DNA of 6,045 bases from Prolixibacteraceae bacterium (GCA_003537645.1 DPRM01000036.1:62241-68285); one strand, 5' to 3'; shown: positions 1 to 5,602, counted from the first letter of the stretch. The notes: generated from the sequence alone by a model not told the origin. A program made the numbers and translations.

Positions 1-102
1 AAACAACTGATCAGCGTAAACGAAATTATCCGTTATCATGATGTTGAAGTGATCGGTGAAGAATTACGTGCCGAAATGACCGCGATGAAAAGTATTGTGT
101 AA
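1..102 (+). CDS. C-terminal end of an unidentified protein (5' truncated by the window edge)
   Basis: Frame 1 is open from the first base and ends at a TAA at 100-102, giving 33 residues that begin KQLISVNEII and end EMTAMKSIV. The reading frame is followed 28 nt later by a convincing intrinsic terminator on the same strand, which supports this being the real end of a plus-strand gene. The tail is hydrophilic, with charged and helical character (VIGEELRAEM) and no membrane segment. Too little is visible to name a family, and I do not recognise it. The gene is convergent with the toxin-antitoxin pair on the other strand. Confidence 0.7.
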   Translation, partial: KQLISVNEIIRYHDVEVIGEELRAEMTAMKSIV

Positions 103-130
103 GTGTTAAATTATCCCCTAAATTGAATGT

Positions 131-158
131 GAGCCTCGTTGAAAAACGGGGCTCTTTT
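131..158 (+). terminator. Rho-independent terminator of the upstream partial gene
   Basis: A 10-bp stem pairs GAGCCTCGTT (131-140) with AACGGGGCTC (145-154) with one T-G wobble, around a GAAA tetraloop, and is followed by TTTT. The position 28 nt after the stop codon at 102 fits a terminator for the plus-strand gene. The convergent toxin gene ends at 164, just beyond it. On the minus strand the hairpin lacks a good T-tract, so it would be a weaker terminator in that direction. Confidence 0.8.
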
Positions 159-163
159 CGTTG

Positions 164-439
164 CTATCTTTTAAGCTCTTCATAATGTCCGCCAATAGCA
201 AAAATGTGGATTGACTCAGCATCAAACCGATAAATCAATCGATCATATTGAGACAATTTTCTGGACCAAAGGCCTGTCAATCCATATTTTAGCTGTTCAG
301 GTTTTCCGATACCTTTTTCCGGATTTTCCCTTTGCATTTCTTTTAAGATTTTGCACAGATTTTTATGAAGAACCTTGTCTTTTATTCTCAGTTCTTCGTA
401 AATATTCCATGTACTCCCTTCAAATACGATTGATCTCAT
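164..439 (-). CDS. yoeB: YoeB/Txe-family toxin (ribosome-dependent mRNA interferase)
   Basis: The protein is a 91-residue RelE-superfamily toxin of the YoeB/Txe type, close to the 84 residues of E. coli YoeB. Family members bind the ribosomal A site and cleave translated mRNA. The family signature is visible: GKPEQLKYGLTGLWSRKLS (45-63), then DRLIYRF (66-72), and the terminal GGHYEELKR. E48, R67, H85 and Y86 match the catalytic E46, R65, H83 and Y84 of E. coli YoeB, so it appears catalytically intact. I chose the ATG at 437-439 over an in-frame ATG at 479-481 because family members begin directly with M-[KR]-x-I and because an AGGA sits 8 nt upstream. With this start the gene overlaps the end of the antitoxin gene by 20 nt, as is usual for translationally coupled toxin-antitoxin operons. 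It ends 5 nt from the terminator of the convergent gene. Confidence 0.93.
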   Translation of the reverse strand: MRSIVFEGSTWNIYEELRIKDKVLHKNLCKILKEMQRENPEKGIGKPEQLKYGLTGLWSRKLSQYDRLIYRFDAESIHIFAIGGHYEELKR

Positions 440-692
440 CAAGTTGTTCCTGTGTTGGTTTGTAACCGCTTGTTTTTTCATAGGTTACCAATGATTCAGC
501 TACCTGATTCATCAACGGATTGTTTCTCAGAACATACAAAGTTTCTTGTTCGCGCTCCCAGTCTTCTGCACTCATAACAATAAAATCCTTTCCTGAACGG
601 CGATTTATCCTGATTGCCTGATGCTCATCTATCGCTTTGTCAACAAAGTCTTTAAGATTTGCCCGAAATTTATTTACTGACAATTCAATCAT
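420..692 (-). CDS. yefM: YefM/Phd-family antitoxin
   Basis: The 90-residue protein is the antitoxin partner of the YoeB-like toxin. The N-terminal half has the Phd/YefM fold signature: MIELSVNKFRANLKDFVDKA, then RINRRSGKDFIVMSAEDWE (28-46), which lines up with ITRQNGEAAVLMSLEEY of E. coli YefM. The following ETLYVLRNNPLM (50-61) matches EETAYLLRSPAN. The acidic C-terminal part (about 62-90) is where family members wrap and inhibit the toxin. Family members dimerise through the N-terminal domain, bind operator palindromes and repress their own operon, with the toxin as co-repressor. The gene comes first and the toxin second, overlapping by 20 nt. No Shine-Dalgarno sequence is visible; the leader is A/T-rich. 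The start is preceded by a -7-like box and an inverted repeat. Confidence 0.93.
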   Translation of the reverse strand: MIELSVNKFRANLKDFVDKAIDEHQAIRINRRSGKDFIVMSAEDWEREQETLYVLRNNPLMNQVAESLVTYEKTSGYKPTQEQLDEINRI

Positions 693-714
693 GCTTTTTT
701 ATTTTATATTTTTG

Positions 715-722
715 CAAATGTA
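715..722 (-). promoter_or_regulatory. Putative -7 promoter box of the toxin-antitoxin operon
   Basis: Read on the minus strand this is TACATTTG, an exact match to the Bacteroidota -7 consensus TAnnTTTG. It lies 22 nt ahead of the antitoxin ATG, leaving a short predicted leader of about 15 nt. No convincing -33 TTTG element is visible at the expected distance. The box shares bases with the left arm of the inverted repeat at 718-738, so a repressor bound there would block it. Confidence 0.5.
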
Positions 723-738
723 CTGTATTTTGGTACAT
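718..738. promoter_or_regulatory. Operator-like inverted repeat ahead of the yefM-yoeB pair
   Basis: ATGTAC (718-723) and GTACAT (733-738) form a perfect inverted repeat with a 9-nt spacer. The embedded hexamers TGTACT (719-724) and GGTACA (732-737) each match five of six positions of TGTACA, the core hexamer bound by E. coli YefM, and are centred 13 bp apart. The site overlaps the putative -7 box, which is what an autorepression operator needs. Binding is inferred and not shown. Confidence 0.55.
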
Positions 739-752
739 CTGACATGAAATTA

Positions 753-2207
753 TTACAACTTTCGCAACTCAACCAGTAATTCTTCTATTTTTTTTGTCGC
801 TTCTGACTGGCTGCACGAAAAATTATTCAGCATAACGGTAAATGAAAGTTGCTTTCCTGAATTTGTGGATAGATATCCGGCATAGCAGCGAATTCTGGTC
901 ATAGAGCCGCTTTTGGCGCGAAGGCTTTGATTTGGAAAATTATCATTCCTGAAAACTGTCAATGTTCCAATTCCAACAGTTGGCAGTGATTGATAGAATT
1001 CGTTTGCGTTTGTACTCCTGGTTTTCATGTAATTCAGAATATTTGCCAGCTGACTGGCTGTAACGGCGTTAAACCTGGATAAACCGCTACCATCGTTCAT
1101 GAAGAAGCCGGTCATATCCAAACCTTTGTCTTTCCAGAATTGAACCACGAATTTGCATCCGTCTTTGGTAGTTCCCAATCCTGAATTGTTGTATGCCAAA
1201 TGTTTTAGTAAATGTTCAGCAAAAAGGTTCACACTTTCGTGATTGGTAACTTTTATAATTTCGCTTAAATGAGGCGATTGTATGACAGATAGCAGGACAC
1301 ATTCCTCAGGTTTTGCTTTCTCATACTTTGTAATTCCCGACAGATAAATTCCTGCTAAAGAGATTTTTTTCCTAAATTCGCTGGCCAAAAGTGCCGAAGG
1401 ATCTGGCATGGAAGCCTTCACTACAAAATCTGATTTCCCTTTAGGAATGGTGCCGCGAATTATCCGCCGGCTGTCTTCAGGGCTGCCAAAAATGTAAGCC
1501 TGATCGCTGTTGTTGTCTGATGAACGGACTTCGTTTTGCAGTTCAAGATTCGGAATTTCGGGAACAACTTTTATTATTTGTGTTGGTTGATCAGCTTTTT
1601 CAGGCGACTTTAAGTGTATTTCGTAAAGGTTGTCATAAACAGAAATGCCTGAAGCCCCGGCTCCATAATAATTGCCCAGATCTTCCCATATCCAGCTTCC
1701 TGGTATCAGTTGCGATTCGTAAATGCTGGCATCCATTATCAAATTGCCGGTAATCACTTTTATTCTGCTTTGCTGAAGGAATTTTATCCATTTCTCCTGA
1801 AAATTCCTGGTTTCAGGAAAATAAACAGAACCCAAAGTTGGATCGCCACCACCAATGATTTGGAGGTCGCCGAATAGTGTGTCGTTTCTTATAATTCCGG
1901 AGTAGGAGAGTGTTGTCTTGAAGCGGAAATCTGGACCAAAAACTTCAAGAGCTGTTGCTGTGGTAACCACTTTCATGATCGAAGCGGGTACCTGACTGAT
2001 TTGCGGTTCAGTTTCTATAAGCGTTGTTCCGTTTGAATTGTCAATCACAGAAATGCCAATACCTGCATTTACCAATTCCTTTGAAAGAAGCCAATTGTCT
2101 GTAATATTTGTAAAAATTGCATTATGGTTTTGTGATTTGGCTGTTGTTGTGCAAACTAAAAACAGCAGAAAGAATATGATTTTTGAAGATTTATCAGATT
2201 TAAACAT
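753..2207 (-). CDS. dacB: Secreted PBP4-type D-alanyl-D-alanine carboxypeptidase/endopeptidase (peptidase S13)
   Basis: The 484-residue low-molecular-mass class C penicillin-binding protein trims D-alanine from, and can cut cross-links in, periplasmic peptidoglycan. An N-terminal signal peptide is visible (KSDKSSK, then hydrophobic 10-20, with likely cleavage after AKS near residue 25). The three active-site motifs are present in order: S76-I-M-K79 with the nucleophilic serine, S325-V-N327, and K432-S-G434. Further S13 hallmarks are GGGDPTL (119-125), YYGAGASGIS (180-189) and DGSGLSRFN (372-380). The long stretch between the first and second motifs, about 245 residues, is the insertion typical of PBP4/DacB. 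The length agrees with the family (E. coli about 477). The third motif is KSG and not KTG, a conservative change. The gene is divergent from eno and stands 60 nt upstream of the antitoxin gene on the same strand, with no terminator seen between them, so readthrough into the toxin-antitoxin pair is possible. Confidence 0.95.
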   Translation of the reverse strand: MFKSDKSSKIIFFLLFLVCTTTAKSQNHNAIFTNITDNWLLSKELVNAGIGISVIDNSNGTTLIETEPQISQVPASIMKVVTTATALEVFGPDFRFKTTLSYSGIIRNDTLFGDLQIIGGGDPTLGSVYFPETRNFQEKWIKFLQQSRIKVITGNLIMDASIYESQLIPGSWIWEDLGNYYGAGASGISVYDNLYEIHLKSPEKADQPTQIIKVVPEIPNLELQNEVRSSDNNSDQAYIFGSPEDSRRIIRGTIPKGKSDFVVKASMPDPSALLASEFRKKISLAGIYLSGITKYEKAKPEECVLLSVIQSPHLSEIIKVTNHESVNLFAEHLLKHLAYNNSGLGTTKDGCKFVVQFWKDKGLDMTGFFMNDGSGLSRFNAVTASQLANILNYMKTRSTNANEFYQSLPTVGIGTLTVFRNDNFPNQSLRAKSGSMTRIRCYAGYLSTNSGKQLSFTVMLNNFSCSQSEATKKIEELLVELRKL

Positions 2208-2225
2208 ATCATTGATTTTGAGACG

Positions 2226-2233
2226 GAAAGATA
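2226..2233 (-). promoter_or_regulatory. Weak candidate -7 box for dacB
   Basis: On the minus strand this reads TATCTTTC, seven of eight positions of TAnnTTTG, 18 nt ahead of the dacB ATG. A TTG lies 16 nt further upstream and could act as the -33 element. No Shine-Dalgarno sequence precedes dacB. This is a pattern match in AT-rich DNA and is only tentative. Confidence 0.3.
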
Positions 2234-2333
2234 ATCAGTTTTGGCGAATCAATTTGAATGCTCCGGCAAATAGATAATGTTTAAATTAAGGTTATGCCTG
2301 CCGAAGGGTGAACCAATTGTCAGAAGCTTTTGT

Positions 2334-2341
2334 TATCTTTG
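2334..2341 (+). promoter_or_regulatory. Putative -7 promoter box of eno
   Basis: TATCTTTG is an exact match to the Bacteroidota -7 consensus TAnnTTTG. It would start transcription near 2348 and give a leader of roughly 70 nt. A TTG at 2317-2319 is the nearest -33-like element, but its 14-nt spacing is shorter than usual. The predicted start coincides with the left edge of an 18-bp palindrome. Confidence 0.5.
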
Positions 2342-2347
2342 ACACGG

Positions 2348-2365
2348 TTTGAAAGAACTTTCAAA
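2348..2365. promoter_or_regulatory. Perfect 18-bp palindrome at the predicted eno transcription start
   Basis: TTTGAAAG and CTTTCAAA are perfect inverted repeats of 8 bp around a central AA. The 2-nt centre is too tight for a good RNA hairpin, so a site for a dimeric DNA-binding protein is more likely. It lies just downstream of the eno -7 box and 54 nt before the eno ATG, where a bound repressor would block transcription. The regulator is unknown. Confidence 0.45.
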
Positions 2366-2419
2366 TCAAGATTTTAGATACTAATAATTCATTTAAGTTT
2401 AATCATAATCCATATCACA

Positions 2420-3721
2420 ATGTTTATTGATAAAGTAGTTGGCAGAGAAATTCTGGATTCACGTGGTAATCCAACTGTTGAAGTAGAAGTAACTCTCGAG
2501 TGTGGCGCTGTTGGACGCGCTGCTGTTCCATCAGGAGCATCAACCGGCGAAAACGAAGCAATTGAGTTGCGCGATGGCGACAAAGGCCGTTACTTAGGTA
2601 AAGGTGTTTTGAAAGCTGTTGCCAATGTCAACACAGTTATTGCCAAAGAAATTATGGGCATGGATGCTTCCAATCAGGTAGCTATCGACAAGAAGTTAAT
2701 TGCGCTTGACGGCACAAAAACCAAATCGAAATTAGGCGCCAATGCAATGTTGGGAGTTTCATTGGCTGTTGCCAGAGCTGCTGCAGCTTGTCTTGAAATG
2801 CCACTTTACCGCTACATTGGTGGAACAAACGCGAAAACGTTACCGGTTCCGATGATGAATATCATTAACGGTGGTTCTCACTCTGATGCGCCAATCGCAT
2901 TCCAGGAATTCATGATTCGCCCAATTGGTGCTACTTCGTTCCGCGAAGGTTTGCGCATGGGTGCCGAAGTTTTCCATCACCTGAAAAAAGTATTGCACGA
3001 CCGCGGTTTAAGCACTGCTGTTGGCGACGAAGGTGGTTTCGCTCCTGCATTGGACGGAACTGAAGATGCACTGAACAGCATCATCAAAGCAATCAAAAAC
3101 GCCGGTTACAAACCTGGTCGTGCTGAAGATGGCGGTGATGTTTCAATCGCTCTCGATTGTGCTGCTTCTGAATTCTACAAAGACGGAATTTACGACTATT
3201 CAAAATTTGAAGGTCCAAACGGTGCAAAACGTAACTCTTCTGAACAAGCAGATTTCCTTGCTTCACTGGTAGCCAATTTCCCAATCGATTCGATCGAAGA
3301 CGGAATGAACGAAGGTGACTGGAATGGCTGGGTTGATTTAACCAATAAATTGGGCGACAAATGCCAGTTGGTTGGCGACGATTTATTTGTAACCAATGTT
3401 GAATACCTGAAAAAAGGTATTGAATTAGGTGCGGCAAACTCGATCCTGATTAAAGTAAACCAGATTGGTACATTGACCGAAACTCTGGATGCTATTGAAA
3501 TGGCTCACCGTGCAGGTTACACATCAGTAACTTCACACCGTTCAGGCGAAACCGAAGATTCGACCATTGCCGACATTGCTGTTGCCACCAACGCTGGACA
3601 GATCAAAACCGGTTCGCTGAGCCGTTCCGACAGGATGGCTAAATACAACCAGTTGCTTCGCATCGAAGAAGAATTGGGTACTTCGGCTATCTACGGATAC
3701 AAAAAAGTAATTAAAAAATAA
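2420..3721 (+). CDS. eno: Enolase (phosphopyruvate hydratase)
   Basis: The enzyme interconverts 2-phosphoglycerate and phosphoenolpyruvate in glycolysis and gluconeogenesis (cytoplasmic, Mg2+-dependent). The 433 residues match the usual 420-435. Motifs in order are REILDSRGNPTVEVEV (9-24), the mobile loop VPSGAST (36-42), GGSHSDAPIAFQEFMI (151-166; H154, E163), VGDEGGFAP (201-209; E204 equals E. coli E209), LDCAASEFY (245-253; D246), SIEDGM (291-296; E293), LVGDDLFVTN (317-326; D320), LIKVNQIGT (343-351; K345, the general base, K342 in E. coli), SHRSGETED (372-380; H373-R374-S375) and QIKTGSLSRSDR (394-405; K396). All catalytic and metal ligands are present. The start at 2420 gives the standard N-terminus; no Shine-Dalgarno is visible, as is common in Bacteroidota. 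The gene appears monocistronic, with its own promoter box and a strong terminator 21 nt after the stop. Confidence 0.99.
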   Translation: MFIDKVVGREILDSRGNPTVEVEVTLECGAVGRAAVPSGASTGENEAIELRDGDKGRYLGKGVLKAVANVNTVIAKEIMGMDASNQVAIDKKLIALDGTKTKSKLGANAMLGVSLAVARAAAACLEMPLYRYIGGTNAKTLPVPMMNIINGGSHSDAPIAFQEFMIRPIGATSFREGLRMGAEVFHHLKKVLHDRGLSTAVGDEGGFAPALDGTEDALNSIIKAIKNAGYKPGRAEDGGDVSIALDCAASEFYKDGIYDYSKFEGPNGAKRNSSEQADFLASLVANFPIDSIEDGMNEGDWNGWVDLTNKLGDKCQLVGDDLFVTNVEYLKKGIELGAANSILIKVNQIGTLTETLDAIEMAHRAGYTSVTSHRSGETEDSTIADIAVATNAGQIKTGSLSRSDRMAKYNQLLRIEEELGTSAIYGYKKVIKK

Positions 3722-3742
3722 GCTGTAAAGCAATTAATTAAG

Positions 3743-3772
3743 GCCGGTTTCTGAAAAGAGACCGGCTTTTTT
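3743..3772 (+). terminator. Rho-independent terminator of eno
   Basis: A 10-bp stem pairs GCCGGTTTCT (3743-3752) with AGAGACCGGC (3757-3766), with one T-G wobble, around a GAAA tetraloop. It is followed by TTTTTT and further T-rich sequence. It lies 21 nt after the eno stop codon, and separates eno from the next plus-strand gene. Confidence 0.92.
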
Positions 3773-3780
3773 GTGGTTTT

Positions 3781-3813
3781 ATTCCGGGCGCAACTCAAAG
3801 TCGCATCCGGAAT
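3781..3813. repeat. Inverted repeat between the eno terminator and the DUF4268-like gene
   Basis: ATTCCGG (3781-3787) and CCGGAAT (3807-3813) are perfect inverted repeats. Inside them GCG (3788-3790) can pair with CGC (3802-3804) if AT (3805-3806) is bulged, giving a stem of about 10 bp with an 11-nt loop. No T-tract follows on either strand, so it is not an obvious terminator. It may be an operator or a leader structure for the gene starting at 3838. Confidence 0.35.
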
Positions 3814-3824
3814 TGCACCGAAAA

Positions 3825-3832
3825 TATATTTC
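3825..3832 (+). promoter_or_regulatory. Weak candidate -7 box for the DUF4268-like gene
   Basis: TATATTTC matches seven of eight positions of TAnnTTTG, but ends only 5 nt before the ATG at 3838. If used, the transcript would be almost leaderless. The AT-rich context makes chance likely. Confidence 0.2.
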
Positions 3833-3837
3833 TAAAT

Positions 3838-4302
3838 ATGTATAGTAAAGACGAAGCGAAACTGTTGCGAAAAGAATTCTGGATTGTATTTGCACGCCGG
3901 TGCGAGATTGTTCCTGAATTGCGGTTCAGGAAGAAGAAATGGGTGCTGTACGATACCGGCTTAAGCGGCATCGACCTGAAATTTGAAGTCACCCGCCACG
4001 AAGCGATGGTGATGATTGAGATCAATTGCCGTGAGGAAGAGCGCCGCCTCGAAATATTTGAAACCATGCAAAAATACAGGCTTCTGCTCGAAGATGGTTT
4101 TGATGAACCGCTTATCTGGGATTTTTGCGTGATCAGGGAAAGCGGGCAGGAAGTTTGCCGTATCTATAAATCATTGCCCAACGTCGATTTCCACCGCCAA
4201 AATCAATGGCCCGATATTTTTAATTTCTTTATTGATAATATGCTCATCCTCGAAAATAACTTCATGGAAATTAAAGATGCTGTTGAAGCCGAGTTGTTCT
4301 AA
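3838..4302 (+). CDS. Small DUF4268-like protein of unknown function
   Basis: The 154-residue protein is soluble, with no signal peptide or membrane segment. It resembles the stand-alone DUF4268 proteins common in Bacteroidota: MYSKDEAKLLRKEFW at the start, KKKWVLYDTGLSGIDLKFEVTR (32-53), a beta strand AMVMIEI (56-62), and a charged helix REEERRLEIFETMQKYRLLLED (65-86). The C-terminal half ends in WPDIFNFFIDNMLILENNF, predicted helical. The family name comes from memory of its typical opening and KKKW..Y core and was not searched. The biochemical role is unknown; DUF4268 also occurs fused to nuclease-like domains elsewhere, but nothing here shows an active site. It follows the eno terminator and so is probably transcribed separately, and it converges with the gene ending at 4339. 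No Shine-Dalgarno sequence precedes the ATG. Confidence 0.85.
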   Translation: MYSKDEAKLLRKEFWIVFARRCEIVPELRFRKKKWVLYDTGLSGIDLKFEVTRHEAMVMIEINCREEERRLEIFETMQKYRLLLEDGFDEPLIWDFCVIRESGQEVCRIYKSLPNVDFHRQNQWPDIFNFFIDNMLILENNFMEIKDAVEAELF

Positions 4303-4338
4303 AAACAGTTTCAGGTTTGTCCGTCAATACTAATTATT

Positions 4339-4881
4339 TTAGAAAGCTGATGCAGGAATACGTCTGAATCGGAAGTCCTGTGGCTGTTCAAAAAACCTCA
4401 TATCGAACATATAGCCATTTCTATAAAACTTGCCACCAGCTTCACAGGAAGCATTTGTCATCCATCCGTATTTTTTTGATTCTGTGTTAACTATTGGGAC
4501 TTCAAAGCTGTGATAACTGATGTTAATCTTTTCTCCATCGTCTCCGAGTATGGTCACATTAACATCCAATTCCCATGTGGCAGAATCCATTTTTATGATG
4601 GTTTGATTATCGGTGACTAAAGTGCACCACTTGTACCCCTGAGCCTGACCTGGAATCGTTTCATTCAGCAGAGCTTTCTTCCAGGTGTACCAGGTATGTT
4701 TATCCTCATTTTCATGCTCAATGGTTGCATCTTCCATTTTAACAAAAAGACTAAATCTTTTATCAAGACCTGAATAATTTGGATCAATTTGCGATTGTTC
4801 AATCTTCTTGCCACTGATAAAAATAGTGCTGCATAAAAGGATTAAAATGAGTACGATAGAATTGATTTTTGGAGTTTTCAT
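4339..4881 (-). CDS. Exported protein of unknown function
   Basis: I do not recognise this 180-residue protein. It opens with a signal peptide: MKTPK, a hydrophobic core of about residues 8-22 (SIVLILILLCSTIFI), and a likely signal peptidase I site near ISG (24). C17 is preceded by L and not by G, A or S, so it does not look like a lipoprotein. The mature part, about 155 residues, is rich in aromatic and beta-prone stretches (HTWYTW 62-67, ATWELDVNVTIL 101-112, KINISYHSFEV 118-128) and reads like a compact beta-sandwich periplasmic or surface protein. It keeps two cysteines, C86 and C146, which could form a disulfide. It ends FRFRRIPASAF. It is too short to carry a typical type IX sorting domain. 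It is divergent from the ECF sigma operon across 178 bp and converges with the DUF4268-like gene with a 36-nt gap. Confidence 0.8.
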   Translation of the reverse strand: MKTPKINSIVLILILLCSTIFISGKKIEQSQIDPNYSGLDKRFSLFVKMEDATIEHENEDKHTWYTWKKALLNETIPGQAQGYKWCTLVTDNQTIIKMDSATWELDVNVTILGDDGEKINISYHSFEVPIVNTESKKYGWMTNASCEAGGKFYRNGYMFDMRFFEQPQDFRFRRIPASAF

Positions 4882-4906
4882 AAGATGTGGTTTTGCGGTG
4901 AGTTAA

Positions 4907-4914
4907 TAAATATA
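4907..4914 (-). promoter_or_regulatory. Weak candidate -7 box for the exported protein gene
   Basis: On the minus strand this reads TATATTTA, seven of eight positions of TAnnTTTG, 25 nt ahead of the ATG at 4881. It touches the edge of the large inverted repeat at 4914-4950, which would then cover the -33 region of this promoter. Confidence 0.3.
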
Positions 4915-4950
4915 AACTTAACAAAAAACCTGCCTTTTTTTGTTAAGTTT
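4914..4950. repeat. Perfect 15-bp inverted repeat in the divergent intergenic region
   Basis: AAACTTAACAAAAAA (4914-4928) is perfectly complementary to TTTTTTGTTAAGTTT (4936-4950), around a 7-nt loop CCTGCCT. The stem has only two G-C pairs plus A and T tracts, so it would make a weak RNA terminator. It lies between two divergent genes, where no terminator is expected. An operator, a bent-DNA regulatory site or a leftover of a mobile element are all possible. Confidence 0.5.
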
Positions 4951-5028
4951 TTGTGTTTTTGGGCATAGTGAAAGTTAGCACAAACACTTTTTTCTTTCCC
5001 ATGTAATGAATTTCTCTTTGCATCGTCT

Positions 5029-5036
5029 TAACTTTG
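5029..5036 (+). promoter_or_regulatory. Putative -7 promoter box of the ECF sigma operon
   Basis: TAACTTTG is an exact match to TAnnTTTG, 23 nt before the ATG at 5060, predicting a leader of about 17 nt. No clear -33 TTTG is found at the usual spacing. A match to the housekeeping-type box suggests that the operon is at least partly read by the primary sigma factor. Confidence 0.45.
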
Positions 5037-5059
5037 AAAACAATCAGAAAAGAGCTTGA

Positions 5060-5602
5060 ATGTTAGCCAGAGATTTTAAAACCGATGTACTTCCAATCAG
5101 CAACAAACTGTTGCGGTTTGCACTTCAAATCCTTCAGGACGAAGAAGAGGCAAAAGATGTACTTCAGGATATTTTCCTGAAACTCTGGCAAAAACGGGAT
5201 GAACTTGGCAACATTGAAAACATTGAAGCATTTGCCATGCGAATGACACGAAACCGCTGTCTGGATATGATTAAGGCGCGGCGAACTGTTTCGGTTGAAT
5301 TGGTCAAAAAGCACAATCTGCCTGATGAAGATAGCTTGGAAACAGATCATCTCGAAAATGCAGATTCAGTCGGATTGATTAAAAGAATAATAGCTGAATT
5401 GCCCGATTTGCAGCGCACTATTATTCATTTGCGCGACATTGAACAGCTTGAATATGAAGAGATAGAAGAGGCAACGGGAATTCATGTAAATGCGATCAGG
5501 GTAAATTTATCACGTGCCCGAAAGAAAGTGCGGGATGAAATTCTAAAAATTCAAAACTATGGAATCACAGAAAATAAACAGTTTGCTGCAAAAGTATTTT
5601 GA
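5060..5602 (+). CDS. ECF-family RNA polymerase sigma factor
   Basis: The 180-residue protein has the two-domain layout of group 4 (ECF) sigma factors. Region 2 spans about residues 15-78, with RFALQILQDEEEAKDVLQDIFLKLWQKR (core-binding region 2.1-2.2) and AFAMRMTRNRCLDMIKARR (58-75, the -10-recognising part). Region 4 spans about 106-161, with ELPDLQRTIIHLRDIEQLEYEEIEEATGI, followed by the recognition helix HVNAIRVNLSRARKKVRDEI (142-161). The linker (about 79-105) is acidic, as usual. No region 3 and no C-terminal extension domain are present. The ATG at 5060 gives a normal family length; only a weak purine-rich stretch (AGAAAAGAG) precedes it. The last 44 nt overlap the next gene, which fits a translationally coupled sigma/anti-sigma pair. 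The target regulon cannot be told from this window. Confidence 0.95.
   Translation: MLARDFKTDVLPISNKLLRFALQILQDEEEAKDVLQDIFLKLWQKRDELGNIENIEAFAMRMTRNRCLDMIKARRTVSVELVKKHNLPDEDSLETDHLENADSVGLIKRIIAELPDLQRTIIHLRDIEQLEYEEIEEATGIHVNAIRVNLSRARKKVRDEILKIQNYGITENKQFAAKVF

Noticed and set aside
211..465. 84-residue plus-strand reading frame
   Set aside because: It lies antisense to the well-supported toxin and antitoxin genes and its translation shows no recognisable domain.
440..481. Longer toxin with an upstream ATG at 479-481 (14 extra residues MKKQAVTNQHRNNL)
   Set aside because: YoeB family proteins begin directly with M-[KR]-x-I; the ATG at 437-439 has an AGGA 8 nt upstream and gives the usual small overlap with the antitoxin.
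2150..2152. Lipoprotein anchor at C19 of the DacB signal peptide
   Set aside because: The residue before the cysteine is V, not G, A or S, so the lipobox is not met; a signal peptidase I site after AKS fits better.
2208..2419. Possible small RNA or riboswitch in the dacB-eno intergenic region
   Set aside because: Apart from promoter-like boxes and the 18-bp palindrome there is no extended stem-loop set and no terminator ahead of the eno start.
3093..3437. 114-residue minus-strand reading frame inside eno
   Set aside because: It is antisense to the catalytic core of enolase and its composition (rich in H, Q, R, L) is that of a frame shadow.
4297..4344. 8-bp inverted repeat TTCTAAAA/TTTTAGAA across the two convergent stop codons, as a possible bidirectional terminator
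   Set aside because: The 32-nt loop and all-AT-like stem are too weak; the symmetry arises because both proteins end in Phe followed by TAA (TTC TAA).
4914..4950. Reading the large inverted repeat as an intrinsic terminator
   Set aside because: It lies between two divergent genes, so neither would end there, and its stem has only two G-C pairs.
5063..5350. 95-residue minus-strand reading frame inside the sigma factor gene
   Set aside because: It is antisense to a clear ECF sigma factor and has no recognisable domain.
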